Shown: positions 19,248 through 29,135, numbered from the stretch's first letter. The stretch is 64,000 bases of DNA from Oscillospiraceae bacterium (GCA_022009675.1 CP091718.1:186001-250000); one strand, 5' to 3'. Program-made: numbers and translations. The notes: generated by a model not told the origin, from the sequence alone.

Positions 19248-20510
19248 ATGGTCATGAATGAATGGATCCGCAGCACCGACCGGTGCCTGACCGCGCACGA
19301 TCCGGAAATCGCCGCTGCCGTCCGGGCGGAGCTTGCGCGCGAGCAGGACGGACTTGAACTTATCGCATCGGAGAATGGCGTTTCGGAAGCAGTACTTGCC
19401 GCCGCCGGCAGTGTCCTCACCAACAAGTATGCAGAAGGGTACCCCGCACACCGGTACTACGGAGGCTGCGGCTGCGTGGACGTTGTGGAAAACCTTGCGA
19501 TTGAGCGTGCCAAGGCTCTGTTCGGCGCCGCGTATGCCAATGTACAGCCCCACTCCGGCTCGCAGGCGAACACCGCCGTGTATGTCGCGCTCCTGCACGC
19601 AGGCGACACGGTCATGGGCATGAGCCTTGCCGACGGCGGGCACCTGACGCACGGAAGCCCCGTCAACCTCTCCGGACTGTACTATCACTTCGTCCCCTAC
19701 GGCGTTGACACCGTCACGCACCGCATTGATTATGATAAACTGGAAGCGCAGGCAAAGGAAGTCCGCCCGAAGCTGATCGTGGCGGGCGCGTCCGCCTATC
19801 CCCGCGTCATCGACTTCCCGCGCATGGCAGAGATCGCACACAGTGTCGGCGCCCTGCTGATGGTGGATATGGCGCACATCGCGGGTCTGGTCGCCGCCGG
19901 GGAGCATCCCTCTCCCCTGCCCTATGCGGATGTCGTCACCACGACCACGCACAAAACCCTGCGCGGACCGCGCGGCGGTCTGATCCTGACCAATAATGAG
20001 GATATCGCCAAAAAGGTAAACAAAGCCATTTTCCCCGGCATCCAGGGCGGACCGCTGGAGCATATCATCGCCGCCAAGGCGGTCTGCTTCGGGGAGGCGC
20101 TCAAGCCGGAATTCCGGGACTATCAGCACCGCATCATACGCAACGCCCGCGCGCTGGCAGATGCCCTGCTGGCGGAGGGTTTTGACCTTGTTTCCGGCGG
20201 AACCGACAACCATCTGATGCTGGTCGATCTGCGCCCCATGGGCGTTACCGGCAAGAAGATGGAGCTGCGGCTGGACGAGGTTCACATCACGGTCAACAAG
20301 AACGCCATTCCCAACGATCCCGAGAAGCCCTTCGTGACCTCCGGCATCCGGGTGGGTACGCCCGCCGTCACCACGCGCGGTTTGACCGAGGCGGACATGG
20401 CAACCGTCGCGCACCTCATCAAGCTCACCGCCTCTGACTTTGAGGCAAGCGCAGAGGAATGCCGCCGCACCGTCGCGGAGCTGTGCCGGAAATACCCGCT
20501 CTATTCGTAA
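19248..20510 (+). CDS. glyA: Serine hydroxymethyltransferase
   Basis: PLP enzyme interconverting serine and glycine while charging tetrahydrofolate with a one-carbon unit. Intact 420 residues. Visible features: GLELIASENGVSEAVL, NKYAEGYPAHRYYGG, NVQPHSGSQANTAVY, DMAHIAGLVAAG and the PLP-binding lysine in VVTTTTHKTLRGPRGG; the C-domain has TSGIRVGTPAVTTRG. GAAAGGAAGTTGTATC precedes the start; the ATG three codons in is an alternative. It is transcribed alone from its own promoter to a perfect hairpin terminator, with no frame break over 1.26 kb. Confidence 0.98.
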   Translation: MVMNEWIRSTDRCLTAHDPEIAAAVRAELAREQDGLELIASENGVSEAVLAAAGSVLTNKYAEGYPAHRYYGGCGCVDVVENLAIERAKALFGAAYANVQPHSGSQANTAVYVALLHAGDTVMGMSLADGGHLTHGSPVNLSGLYYHFVPYGVDTVTHRIDYDKLEAQAKEVRPKLIVAGASAYPRVIDFPRMAEIAHSVGALLMVDMAHIAGLVAAGEHPSPLPYADVVTTTTHKTLRGPRGGLILTNNEDIAKKVNKAIFPGIQGGPLEHIIAAKAVCFGEALKPEFRDYQHRIIRNARALADALLAEGFDLVSGGTDNHLMLVDLRPMGVTGKKMELRLDEVHITVNKNAIPNDPEKPFVTSGIRVGTPAVTTRGLTEADMATVAHLIKLTASDFEASAEECRRTVAELCRKYPLYS

Positions 20511-20534
20511 CACGCATATATCACCACCATCCAA

Positions 20535-20575
20535 GGGGGTGTTAAAAAGCTCGTTTTGAGCTTTTTAACACCCCC
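20535..20575. terminator. Bidirectional terminator between glyA and mecA
   Basis: Perfect 18-bp stem GGGGGTGTTAAAAAGCTC (20535-20552) with complement 20558-20575, loop GTTTT. A and T tracts within the stem serve both strands. Same design as the hairpins at 33924 and 43723. Confidence 0.88.
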
Positions 20576-20660
20576 GATGACGTTGTGATCCCGGCGGCTG
20601 TCCAAGGCGTTGCTTTTGAAGGAAACGCCGATTTACTCCACGCGGGAATTGTTCCGTCCA

Positions 20661-21378
20661 TTACCTGTCACATAACTTCCCCAGCTCCCCGACCGCGCCG
20701 CATTCGCACAGCGGCGCACCATGCTCGGACAGATAGTCGGACAGGTGGGCGGCATCGGTCTCCTGTCCGTACTCGGTCAGGAAAGCAAAAAGCAAGCGGC
20801 AGGCGGAAGAAGGTTGTGTCCGGAACCCGCAGGAACAGGCAGCATTCCCCGCCGTCCAGTATGTAGGCACTGCTCTCCTGCGCGTAGCCCAGCCCGGACA
20901 GGCGGCGGCAGACACGCAGCAGGGTTTCCGTATCCGGAAGCAGTAACGCCGTCCGGCGCGTGGCGGTTTCCGCCGGAGCCGGCACGCCGACACAGGTTGG
21001 GCAGGAGGACGTCAGCCGAGCGGGCTCCGGCGACACCGCCCTGCCCTCGCCTGATCCTGACGGGGCGTTTCCGAACACCCGCCGCAGTAGCGCCTCTTCC
21101 GGTGCGCTCAGCGCCTCGGTCTCGGCATTCTGATCGCCCAGCTTGGTGACGAATATCTCACAGCCGCCGGTGCGCGAGGCGTACAGCTGGATGAGCAGAC
21201 GCGCCCCCTCGGTCTCAAAGCCGGTCTCCTTACGGGCATCGTCAAACAAACGCCGCAGGGATCGCCGCGTTTCGCCGTCGGCACAGCCCGCCGTATCGGC
21301 GGACAGGGCGTACCGGCGCATATCCGGCTCGGTCAGCATGATTTTCAGCCGGGTCGGGCTGATTACGATAAGTTCCAT
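20661..21378 (-). CDS. mecA: Adaptor protein MecA
   Basis: MecA delivers substrates such as ComK to the ClpCP protease. The N-terminal domain begins MELIVISPTRLKIMLTEPDM, the family hallmark; a variable Pro/Ala-rich linker follows, then the C-terminal ClpC-binding domain (LLPDTETLLRVCRRLSGLG ... YLSEHGAPLCECGAV). One extra T in a TTTTT run near 20792 breaks the frame; corrected it continues FAFLTEYGQETDAAHLSDYL to the stop at 20661. About 238 residues. The ATG at 21378 follows AAAGGAT; the upstream in-frame TTG is less well spaced. It is convergent with glyA. Together with dprA it hints at a competence pathway, although no com genes are in the window. Confidence 0.9.
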
Positions 21379-21410
21379 ATGCAAAGCATCCTTTCATGGC
21401 AGTGTTCAGG

Positions 21411-21500
21411 CAACACCGCGCTATGCGCAGCGCGCTATGCGCAGCGCGCTATGCGCAGCGCGCTATGCGCAGCGGGCGCTCCGGCATTGCGCGGTATCGC
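21411..21500. repeat. Intergenic element with four 14-bp tandem repeats and TACCGC-type ends
   Basis: CGCGCTATGCGCAG is repeated four times in tandem without change (21417-21472). The array is flanked by AGGCAACACCGCGC on the left and its near inverse GCGCGGTATCGCCT on the right (to 21500), ends related to the MITE-like element at 9184-9353. Each 14-mer is itself partly palindromic (GCGC...GCGC). It lies between mecA and the GH78 gene. Confidence 0.7.
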
Positions 21501-21509
21501 CTTTACCTG

Positions 21510-21532
21510 GAGTACCTGTACTCTATTATAAT
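21510..21532. promoter_or_regulatory. Palindrome GAGTAC-CT-GTACTC next to a TATAAT box
   Basis: GAGTAC (21510-21515) and GTACTC (21518-21523) form a 14-bp dyad directly upstream of TATAAT (21527-21532) on the plus strand, about 140 nt before the GH78 gene. This would be a good operator site between the -35 and -10 boxes. The -35 box is not clear. Confidence 0.4.
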
Positions 21533-21669
21533 CGAAACGCGCTCGGATTGGTACCCCTAAAAATATGGTATTTTTCAGATCCTGCACACAGAACCGGCAT
21601 AAACTGCCCCCCGGGCGGCAAAACTGGAAAGTAACGCCGGAAAGCCGTGCGCGAAAGGAGCCGAATGCC

Positions 21670-24166
21670 ATGTGCGAGACACGACAGACAAGCGAAACAC
21701 CCCTGTGGATCACGCCGGAGGAACGCTGTCCGCACGGACCTGTCGCCCTGTATACGACCTTCCGGGCGGAAGGCGTCTGCGCCGGGGCAATGCTGGAGAT
21801 TACCGGACTCGGAATGTTCCGGGCATACCTGAACGGCGTGCGGGTGGGGGAGGACTACCTGACGCCGGGCTGTAACGATTACGACGCCTACGTCCGCGTG
21901 TTCACCTATCCGGTCGGCGCCCTGCTGCGTGCGGGGGAGGACAATCTGCTGACGGTCTGGCTGGGGGACGGCTGGTACCGGGGACGCTACGGCATCGACA
22001 AAGCAGAAGCGTCCGGCGGGTGCGTCTGGGGCGACCGGTACCTGCTGTCGGCGCAACTGTATCTGCCGGACGGCTCCGGCAGCGCGCGGGTACCGGTTGT
22101 CACGACGACCGACGTGACGCGCTGGCGGGCGCGCACCACGCCGCTGATCTCCACCTCCGTCTATGACGGGGAGGTATGGGACTTCACCCGCCCGTGCCGG
22201 GACGGGTATGCCTGCGTCCCGGCAGGCGGAACTCTGCCCGAAACGCGCGTGTACGCGCCCGGCGCCCCGTGCGCCTGCACGGCATCCGGGAGGCGGTGCG
22301 CCTGCGGACGCCCGCCGGTGAGACGGTGCTGGACTTCGGCGAAAATCTGGCGGGCATCCTGCGCGTCACGGGCGCACTGCCGCACGGAAAAACGCTTGTC
22401 ATGGAGCATGGCGAGCTGTTGCAGGACGGCTGTTTCTGCCGGGACAATCTGCGCACGGCGCGGGCAGCACTGACCGTGACCGGGGACGGAGCGGAGCGGG
22501 TTCTGGAGCCGCTGTTCACGTATTTCGGATTCCGCTACGTCCGGCTCAGCGGGCTTTCCCCGCAGGAAAACGACAGGCTGCGGTTTCAGGCGCTGATTCT
22601 GTCCTCCGCCGGGGAATGCACGCTGTCATTTTTCCTGCGACCGCCCGGAGCCGGGCGCACTGATTGCCGCCGCGCGCCGGGGACAGCTTGCCAACTTCAT
22701 GGACATTCCGACCGACTGCCCGCAGCGGGACGAGCGCCTCGGCTGGGGAGCCGATGCATGGATATTCGCCGGAACGGCGTGCTATCTCTCCGACTGCCGG
22801 GCATTTTATGAAAAGTATCTGAATGATCTGCGCATTGAGCAGGTTCGCTACTATGCCGGCGACCTGCCCATGTATACGCCGTCCCTGAAGGGGGAAGCAG
22901 GCGCGGGAGGAGCCGGATGGGCGGATGTGGGTGTGCTTCTCCCGTGGACCCTGTACGAGCGTTACGGGAGCCGGGAGACGCTGGCGCGGCACTATCCTCT
23001 CATGAAGACCTACACGGACTGCCTGCTTGCGCGCGAAGCAGGGCGGGGGCTGATCCGGGGGGCATTCACCTTCGGGGATTGGCTCGCCGGGGACGGCATG
23101 ACGCCGCAATCGCGCGACGGAGGCACCGAGCATGACTATATCACCAATCTGTTCCTGTGGCGCGACCTTTCCGTATGCGCATCCGCCGCAGCCGCGCTGG
23201 GAAACAGCGCCGATGTCTGCCGGTACGAAGCGGCGGCAGACCGGGTGCGGCGCGCGTTTCTGGATGAGTATTTCACGCCCGGCGGGCGCCTGTGCGTGGA
23301 CACGCAGACGGCACACGTGCTCTCGCTGGCGTTCCGGCTGTACCGGACGCGCGAGGCGGTCTCAGACAGGGCTTGCCCGGCGGCTGGCACGCGATCTTTG
23401 GGTCATGAAGACCGGCTTTTTGGGTACGCCGTTCCTGTTGCCGGTACTGTTTGATTGCGGCATGGACGATGCCGCCTACCGCATCCTGTTCCGGCGCACC
23501 CCGCCGGGATGGCTGTATGAGCTGGACATGGGCGCGACCACCTTCTGGGAGCGGTGGAATTCCCTGTTGCCGGACGGACATCTGAGCGGGACAGGCATGA
23601 ATTCGCTCAACCATTATGCCTACGGCTCGGTCTGCGAGGCGCTGGTCAGTCGGATTGCCGGGTTGATGCCGGAATCCCCCGGCTGGGACATGGCGCGGAT
23701 TCAGCCGCACCCCGGCGCGGCACTGCACCGGCTGGATATGGCTTTTGAATCCCCGCGCGGTCGGTTTGAGATCGGCTGGCGCGTGGGAAGGGATGCAGCC
23801 TTCACGGTGTCCGGGCGTGTCCCGGAAGGGGTGCGGGCGCGGGTGATCCTGCCGGACGGGACGGCGTACCAGGATATATCAGGAGACTTCCGCTTCCGGT
23901 GTGCTCCGCTCCCGGCGCTGGTGCATCCCTTCGGATCGGACACGCCGCTGGCGGATATTGTGGAAAACCCGGAGGCGGCGGCGCTCATGCGGCGGCTTCT
24001 GCCGCGCGCATACGCCATCGTGACCGGGGACGAGCCGGATCTGCTGGCACTCACGCCGCGTGCCCTGACGTCCCTCGCGTTTCTGGGCATCAGCGAATCA
24101 CAGTTGACCGCATTCGGCGACGGACTGAAACGGATCAGCACCTTCCGGGAGGAGGAAAAAGCATGA
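21670..24166 (+). CDS. Alpha-L-rhamnosidase, GH78
   Basis: Inverting hydrolase releasing terminal L-rhamnose from plant glycans or glycosides. N-terminal beta-sandwich domains (ITGLGMFRAYLNGVRVGEDYLTPG, LLTVWLGDGWYRGRYG) precede an (alpha/alpha)6 barrel with DIPTDCPQRDERLGWGADA, the GH78 signature holding the catalytic acid region, then FGDWLAGD and TTFWERWNS. A C-terminal extension of about 60 residues (ALTPRALTSLAFLGISESQL) is unusual. No signal peptide, so it is intracellular. Frame breaks: C run near 22264 one short, extra T near 22633, extra G near 23361. About 831 residues. The ATG at 21670 follows AAAGGAG. Its stop overlaps the start of the next gene (ATGA). Confidence 0.92.
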
Positions 24167-24864
24167 AAAACATCACGATCCGGGGGGTTATTTTTGATCT
24201 GGACGGCGTACTGGTGCACACCGACGAACTGCATTTCCGCGCATGGTCCTGCATCGCGGAGGAGTTGTGTATTCCGTTCGACCGCGGTGCCAACGACCGT
24301 CTGCGGGGCGTCAGCCGTGCGGAAAAGTCTGGAACGGCTTTTTGGCATTAAAGCCGGAAGTCCGTCTCGGCGACAAAGAAAAAGCCGCTCTCTGCGAGCG
24401 GAAGAACAGCCTGTATCGGGCAAGTTTGGAAACGCTGACCGCGGCAGATATCCCGCCCGCAGTGCGTGCCGTATTGGAAATTTTACGCAAGCGGAAGCTA
24501 CGGCTGGCAGTCGGCTCGTCCAGCCGCAACGCCCGGCTGATCCTGCAACGCACAGAGCTGGAGCAGGCTTTTGACGCCGTGACGGACGGCACCATGATAA
24601 CTGCCTCCAAGCCGGATCCGGAGGTTTTTCCTGCGTGCGGCGGCACTGCTCGGGCTGGAGCCGGATGTCTGCGCCGTGGTTGAGGACGCCCCGGCTGGCA
24701 TTCTTGCCGCACACCGGGCGGGGATGTATGCCATCGGGTTGGGCGCCTGCGCAACCGGCGACGGCATCCGGCCCGATCTCCTGCTCTCTCATCTGACGGA
24801 ACTGCCGGCGCTTCCGGCACTGGGCGGTGAAGGCAGTCCGCCCAGCCGCACCGGGAACCGGTAG
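24163..24864 (+). CDS. pgmB: Beta-phosphoglucomutase, HAD superfamily
   Basis: Converts beta-glucose 1-phosphate to glucose 6-phosphate, usually beside a disaccharide phosphorylase. The nucleophile motif is GVIFDLDGVLVHTDELHFRAW; the GSSSRNA motif, ASKPDPEVF and VVEDAPAGILAAHRAGM follow, as in PgmB. The cap domain RLRGVSRAESLERLFG also fits. Three extra bases (A near 24329, A near 24350, T near 24630) break the reading; corrected length is about 232 residues. It overlaps the GH78 stop by ATGA, so it is translationally coupled. No phosphorylase gene is nearby, so the source of beta-glucose 1-phosphate is not visible; other HAD sugar phosphatases remain possible. Confidence 0.83.
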
Positions 24865-24880
24865 CCCTTCCCGACACGTG

Positions 24881-24920
24881 CAAAAAGCGCTCTCCTCCGA
24901 CAGGAAAAGAGCGCTTTTTG
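24881..24920. terminator. Bidirectional terminator between pgmB and rplL
   Basis: Stem CAAAAAGCGCTCT (24881-24893) with complement at 24908-24920. A and T tracts serve both strands. It separates convergent genes. Confidence 0.82.
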
Positions 24921-24985
24921 ACAGCAGGAACGCACCCCGCGCCCCTTCCCCCGGGGCGCGGAATGCGGATACAAATGAGCGGAAA

Positions 24986-25367
24986 TTACTTGATCTCGAC
25001 AGTAGCGCCGGCGGCAACCAGCTGCTCCTTGAGTTTCTCGGCATCTTCCTTGGAGATGCCCTCCTTGACGTTCTTCGGGCAACCCTCGACCAGATCCTTC
25101 GCTTCCTTCAGACCCAGACCGGTGATCTCGCGGATGACCTTGATGACGCCCAGCTTCTTGTCGCCGAAACCGGTCAGAACAACGTCAAACTCGGTCTTCT
25201 CCTCAGCGGCAGGAGCGGCAGCGGCAGCGGCGCCGCCGGCAACAGCAACGGGAGCAGCAGCGGAAACGCCGAACTCCTCCTCGACAGCCTTGACCAGCTC
25301 ATTGAGCTCCAGAATGGTCAGGCCCTTGATCTCCCTCAACAATAGCGGTAATCTTCTCGCTAGCCAT
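24986..25367 (-). CDS. rplL: Large ribosomal subunit protein bL12 (L7/L12)
   Basis: Stalk protein that recruits translation GTPases. After the start (ATG 25367, MASEKITAIVEEIKGLTILEL) comes the dimerisation helix, an Ala-rich hinge (GGAAAAAAPAAEEK) and the C-terminal domain KTEFDVVLTGFGDKKLGVIK ... GLGLKEAKDLVE. One extra G near 25332 breaks the reading after IVE. About 126 residues, normal. It is the second gene of rplJ-rplL; its transcript ends at the shared terminator before pgmB. Confidence 0.97.
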
Positions 25368-25482
25368 TTCAATATACCTCCTGAAATGTGATGTTTTTGA
25401 TGGATGCTCCGGCAACACCGGAGCGCTTTCCTGTCAGGCAGACACGGTGGGCAGAAGCCCCTCTGTCAGGCGACAGCGTACC

Positions 25483-26025
25483 TTACGCCTCGGCAGCAGC
25501 CTCTGCGGCGGGAGCGGTCTCCTCGGCGGGAGCCTCCAGCTTCTCGGCAACAGCCTTGACAGCGTAAGCGAATTTGTAGAGCGGGGACTGGATGCTGCCC
25601 AAGAACTTGGCAATCAGCACTTCCTTTGCAGGAATTGCCGCCAGTTCCTTGACACCGTCGGCGTCCAGCACCTCACCGTCCACGTATCCGGCAAGAATCT
25701 GGAAGGACTCGATCTTCTCGTCGTACTCCTTCAGAATTCTGGCGGGCGCGATGGGGTCGGACTCGCTGATTGCGATAGCGGTCATACCGTTCAGGTTCGC
25801 CTTCAGCGCGCCGTAGCCGCACTCCTCGCAGGCACGTCCGGTCATGGTGTTCTTGACGACCATGTACTTGACGCCTGCCTCACGCAGAGCCTTCCGCATA
25901 GCAGTGTCCTTCTCCACAGTGATACCCTGATAGTTCACGATAACACCGGAAGCGGACGCCTTGATGAGAGCGGCAAGGTCGGCAACGACCTTCGCCTTCT
26001 GCTCCAGAATAGCATTACTCGGCAT
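25483..26025 (-). CDS. rplJ: Large ribosomal subunit protein uL10
   Basis: Stalk base protein that anchors bL12 dimers to the ribosome and represses its own operon. Intact, about 180 residues: MPSNAILEQKAKVVADLAAL, VIVNYQGITVEKDTAMRKAL, YMVVKNTMTGRA, and a C-terminal Ala/Glu-rich tail that holds bL12. The start ATG at 26025 follows GGGAGGTGAAATACAA, a perfect ribosome-binding site. rplL follows after about 115 nt. It is preceded by an L10 leader and a consensus promoter. Confidence 0.97.
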   Translation of the reverse strand: MPSNAILEQKAKVVADLAALIKASASGVIVNYQGITVEKDTAMRKALREAGVKYMVVKNTMTGRACEECGYGALKANLNGMTAIAISESDPIAPARILKEYDEKIESFQILAGYVDGEVLDADGVKELAAIPAKEVLIAKFLGSIQSPLYKFAYAVKAVAEKLEAPAEETAPAAEAAAEA

Positions 26026-26084
26026 TTGTATTTCACCTCCCATATGGAATATAGCGCCGCGTTCGCCGCAAAGGGCGGCACGGC

Positions 26085-26222
26085 AAAAAAAGATCCTTCA
26101 CCCGTTCCGGCAGACGCCGACCGAGGAAGGACACACAAGGCGACCCCCTGCTGTGGGGATCCCCGACTATGACTCCTCGGCAGGGAAGCGTTCGCTTTTA
26201 CGGGAACCTGCTGTCTTAAGAT
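26085..26222 (-). promoter_or_regulatory. L10 leader (ribosomal protein autoregulatory RNA)
   Basis: Read on the minus strand, the leader contains GACAGCAGGTTCCCG (from 26218) and CCCTGCCGAGG (about 26175-26185), then CCTTCCTCGGTCGGCGTC, the conserved blocks of the L10-binding leader found before rplJ. Binding of L10-L12 to this RNA represses the operon. Confidence 0.85.
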
Positions 26223-26261
26223 GATTGGTATGCGGACGGAAACCCGCCGCAAAACACGGGT

Positions 26262-26290
26262 ATTATAACACACTTGAACGCATATGTCAA
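26262..26290 (-). promoter_or_regulatory. Promoter of rplJ-rplL
   Basis: TTGACA (26285-26290) and TATAAT (26262-26267) on the minus strand, 17-nt spacer; perfect consensus, as expected for a ribosomal protein operon. Confidence 0.92.
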
Positions 26291-26404
26291 GAGCTTTTGC
26301 AAAAAATGATTCAAAAATTGCCTGCCATGCCTTTTTTTCGCGGACCGCTTTTTTGTTATCCGGACTGTTGCCCCGTCATTTTGCAACTTTTTGCAACTTA
26401 CCTA

Positions 26405-26433
26405 TTGACATTATACAAATCACAGTGTATACT
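26405..26433 (+). promoter_or_regulatory. Promoter of the lipoprotein gene
   Basis: TTGACA (26405-26410) and TATACT (26428-26433), 17-nt spacer, 88 nt before the start codon. Confidence 0.82.
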
Positions 26434-26520
26434 GTTTACGTAAGAGGCTGTCCCCGCCATGACGGCTACGATACGGTTTCAGTCTTTGCGGGGAATGAAT
26501 TTACGAGGAGGACTTCATAC

Positions 26521-27301
26521 ATGAAAAAAAGCAATCGGAATCATCTTGCTCGCCGTGGCACTCTTGCCAGTCCTGTGCACATTTGCGTCTTGCTACCGCG
26601 TCCCAGACGAGAACAGGAAACTTCCAAGCGAGAATTGCGTTATGGTTTATACAATTTCCGACAAAGAATCCATCCGGATACTGTATAACCATGATTCCAA
26701 TTACCATTTATATGGTGAATGGATAAAGGATCAAACAACTACCCCGGTTCGCTTGGAGGCACACAACCGCCCGTCAACGTTTGGTAACGCGGGGTATGAA
26801 GTTTCAATCTATACTTTTGATCCTGATGAAAAGGATGCCACATACGCAAGCGAGAAGGATTGGGATTTTAACAAAGGTGCTCTGAATTCTTCCGAAATCA
26901 GGAATGCCGCGACAGGCGAAACAATACCTGTTACGTACTCATGCGAAAGCGGCGGGGAGTACCGCCCTAGCTGGGTATCGGATGTACTGCTTTCTTTCGC
27001 AGAGTCGGACGGAAAAATATACGAGGAAAAAACGTTGCATTTCTGGTACGATTCCGAGGCGAAAAAGGCGAGTGGGCAGCAAAGGATTTGACCATTCCCA
27101 TCAGAATGCAATTTTGGGGTATCTCCCCTTCCGACGTAAAGCTCCGTATTTACGACATCTCGGGTGAACAGGAAAAAGAGATTCTTTGCGCGCGGGGAAA
27201 GCTTACAGATCAGAATACGTATGTTGCGAAAGAAGTATCCGGATCCATGTTTTTACGAGGGAACGGTATCGGAAATTACTATCGTAAAGACAGACAGATA
27301 A
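26521..27301 (+). CDS. Putative secreted lipoprotein, unknown function
   Basis: Not recognised. About 259 residues after correction. The start MKKAIGIILLAVALLPVLC followed by TFAS-C is a lipoprotein signal peptide, so the protein is probably anchored outside the membrane. The rest is polar and beta-rich, with no motif I know. Frame breaks: extra A in the run just after the ATG, A run near 27064 one short, extra T near 27254; with the last correction the protein ends EGTVSEITIVKTDR and TAA 27299-27301. An AGGAGG lies before the ATG. Its base composition is clearly lower in G+C than its neighbours, suggesting recent transfer. Confidence 0.6.
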
Positions 27302-27423
27302 TTACCAATCCGCGCCGTCAGTCAACGCCGCACGGTTCATCCGCAGAAATGCCGTGAAAAAAAGAAGTTGGATGCAGAAAAGTGATCCCGCCCCCGGAAT
27401 TTCGGGAAAATTTCATTTTCCTC

Positions 27424-27452
27424 TTGACAATTCACCTGAAATCGGGTATAAT
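27424..27452 (+). promoter_or_regulatory. Promoter of rpsU
   Basis: TTGACA (27424-27429) and TATAAT (27447-27452), 17-nt spacer; both boxes match consensus. Confidence 0.9.
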
Positions 27453-27520
27453 GGGGGCAGAGTTCGCCTCGTATATCGGGGGGACCATCTCCGGCTGATG
27501 CGAGGGGAGGGAAAACAGGA

Positions 27521-27697
27521 ATGGCAGAGGTAAGAGTCAAGGAAGGCGAGCCTTTGGACAGCGCAATCCGTCGCTTTAAGCGTCAGGTTGCCCGCTCGGG
27601 GACCTTGGTGGAGCTGCGCAAGCGCGAGTGCTATGAGAAGCCCAGCGTAAAGCGGAAGAAGAAGTCCGAGGCAGCCCGCAAGAGAAAGTACAAGTAA
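27521..27697 (+). CDS. rpsU: Small ribosomal subunit protein bS21
   Basis: 58 residues: MAEVRVKEGEPLDSAIRRFK, then RSGTLVELRKRECYEKPS and a Lys/Arg-rich tail (KRKKKSEAARKRKYK). Complete and intact. bS21 joins the 30S subunit late and helps base-pairing with the Shine-Dalgarno sequence. It has its own promoter and a short terminator. Confidence 0.97.
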   Translation: MAEVRVKEGEPLDSAIRRFKRQVARSGTLVELRKRECYEKPSVKRKKKSEAARKRKYK

Positions 27698-27709
27698 TTT
27701 GTATTCATC

Positions 27710-27736
27710 AAGCGAACCGGAAACGGTTCGCTTTTT
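27710..27736 (+). terminator. Terminator after rpsU
   Basis: Stem AAGCGAACCG (27710-27719) / CGGTTCGCTT (27724-27733), loop GAAA, followed by a T tract. It lies only about 30 nt before the MATE gene. Confidence 0.82.
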
Positions 27737-27765
27737 GATGTTCTGTCAGAAAGGCACTGCTTATC

Positions 27766-29135
27766 ATGAAATCCGATACGCTCGTCCGCGATGCGGCGTT
27801 CTACAAGCGCTTCTTTTCCATCTGGTCCATGCTGGTGCTGTATAACATCATCACACTGGGCGTCAACCTCGCCGATAACGTCATGATCGGCGCATACAGC
27901 GAGATCGCCATGTCCGGCGTCAGCGCCGTCAATCAGATCCAGTTCGTTTTTTTCAGCAGCTCATGATGGGCGTGGGAGACGGCATTGTCGTGCTGGGAAG
28001 CCAATACTGGGGCAAGCGCCGCCCGGATGCCATACGGAAATTCCTGCCCGGCGCATTTCTGGTCGGCGCGGGTATCTCCCTGTTCCTGTTCGTGGCGGCT
28101 TGCGTGGCACCGGAAGCTATCCTCGCCATCTTCACGCCCGACCCCGCCATCCGTGCCGCCGGAGTGGAGTACCTGCGCATTATAAAATATTCCTACCTCA
28201 TTTTCGCCCTGAGTCAGATCCTGCTCGCCATGCTCCGGAGTGTGGAAACCGTGCGCATCGGTTTCTGGGTTTCTCTTGCGGCGCTGGCGGTCAATATCTC
28301 CCTCAACTACCTGCTGATCGGCGGACATCTGGGAGCACCCGCGCTGGGCGCGACCGGTGCCGCCATCGCCACCGCGGCGGCGCGTACCATGGAATTAGCC
28401 GTGGTGCTTATATTCGCTCTGCGGGCTGACAAAAAGCTCGGCTGGCGCATCGTTGACATCTTCCGCCCCGACCGTGCGCTCATGAAGGACTTCCTCCGGC
28501 TGATCCGCCCCATGCTGTTCACGTCCCTGATGTTCGGCGTGGCGGTGGCTCTCCAGACCGCCATTCTGGGGCATATGAACGAGAACGCCATCGCCGCCAA
28601 TTCGGTGGCATCCACACTGTTCCAGACGCTCAAGGTCGCCTCGGTCGGTGCGGCGTCGGCGGCATCCATCCTGATCGGAACCGCCATCGGCAGTGGGCAG
28701 ATGGATCGGATCAAGGCATATACCCGAACGCTGCAGCTCATGTTTCTCGGAATCGGGCTGTGTACCAGTTTGCTTCTGTTCGCCCTGCGTTACCCCATCC
28801 TGTCGCTGTATGATATGTCGGCGGAAACCTATCATCTGGCAGAGCAGTTCATTCTGGTGCTGTGCTTCACCGGCTTCGGCACCGCCTATGAAATGCCCAC
28901 CATCATCGGACTTATCCGCGGCGGCGGAGATGCCCGGTTCGTCTTTTGGGATGACCTTATCAACATCTGGCTGATCGTGATCCCGCTGTCCCTGCTGGCG
29001 GCGTTCGTGTTCAAATGGTCCCCGGTAGCAGTCATCTGCTGTCTCAACGCCGATCAGGTTCTCAAATGCATCCCCGGCTGTATCAAAGTCAATCGCTATA
29101 CCTGGATCAAGAAGCTGACACGCGAGGCGGAATGA
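27766..29135 (+). CDS. MATE-family efflux transporter
   Basis: Multidrug and toxin extrusion transporter exchanging Na+ or H+ for organic cations. About 455 residues with twelve hydrophobic segments; family marks are NIITLGVNLADNVMIGAYS, GSQYWGKRR, AALAVNISLNYLLIGG and ALGATGAAIATAAAR. The T run at 27949-27955 carries two extra bases (or lacks one), splitting QIQFVF from QQLMMGVGDG. The start ATG 27766 lies in the rpsU terminator region after AAAGGCACTGC; expression may be partly read-through. Substrate is unknown. Confidence 0.9.

Noticed and set aside
18765..20534. Long minus-strand frame that joins glyA antisense to the mgsA start
   Set aside because: Only its last part (from 18983) is the real mgsA start; the rest is antisense to glyA and crosses two divergent promoters.
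21417..21472. CRISPR-like array
   Set aside because: The 14-bp units are adjacent with no spacers and there are no cas genes.
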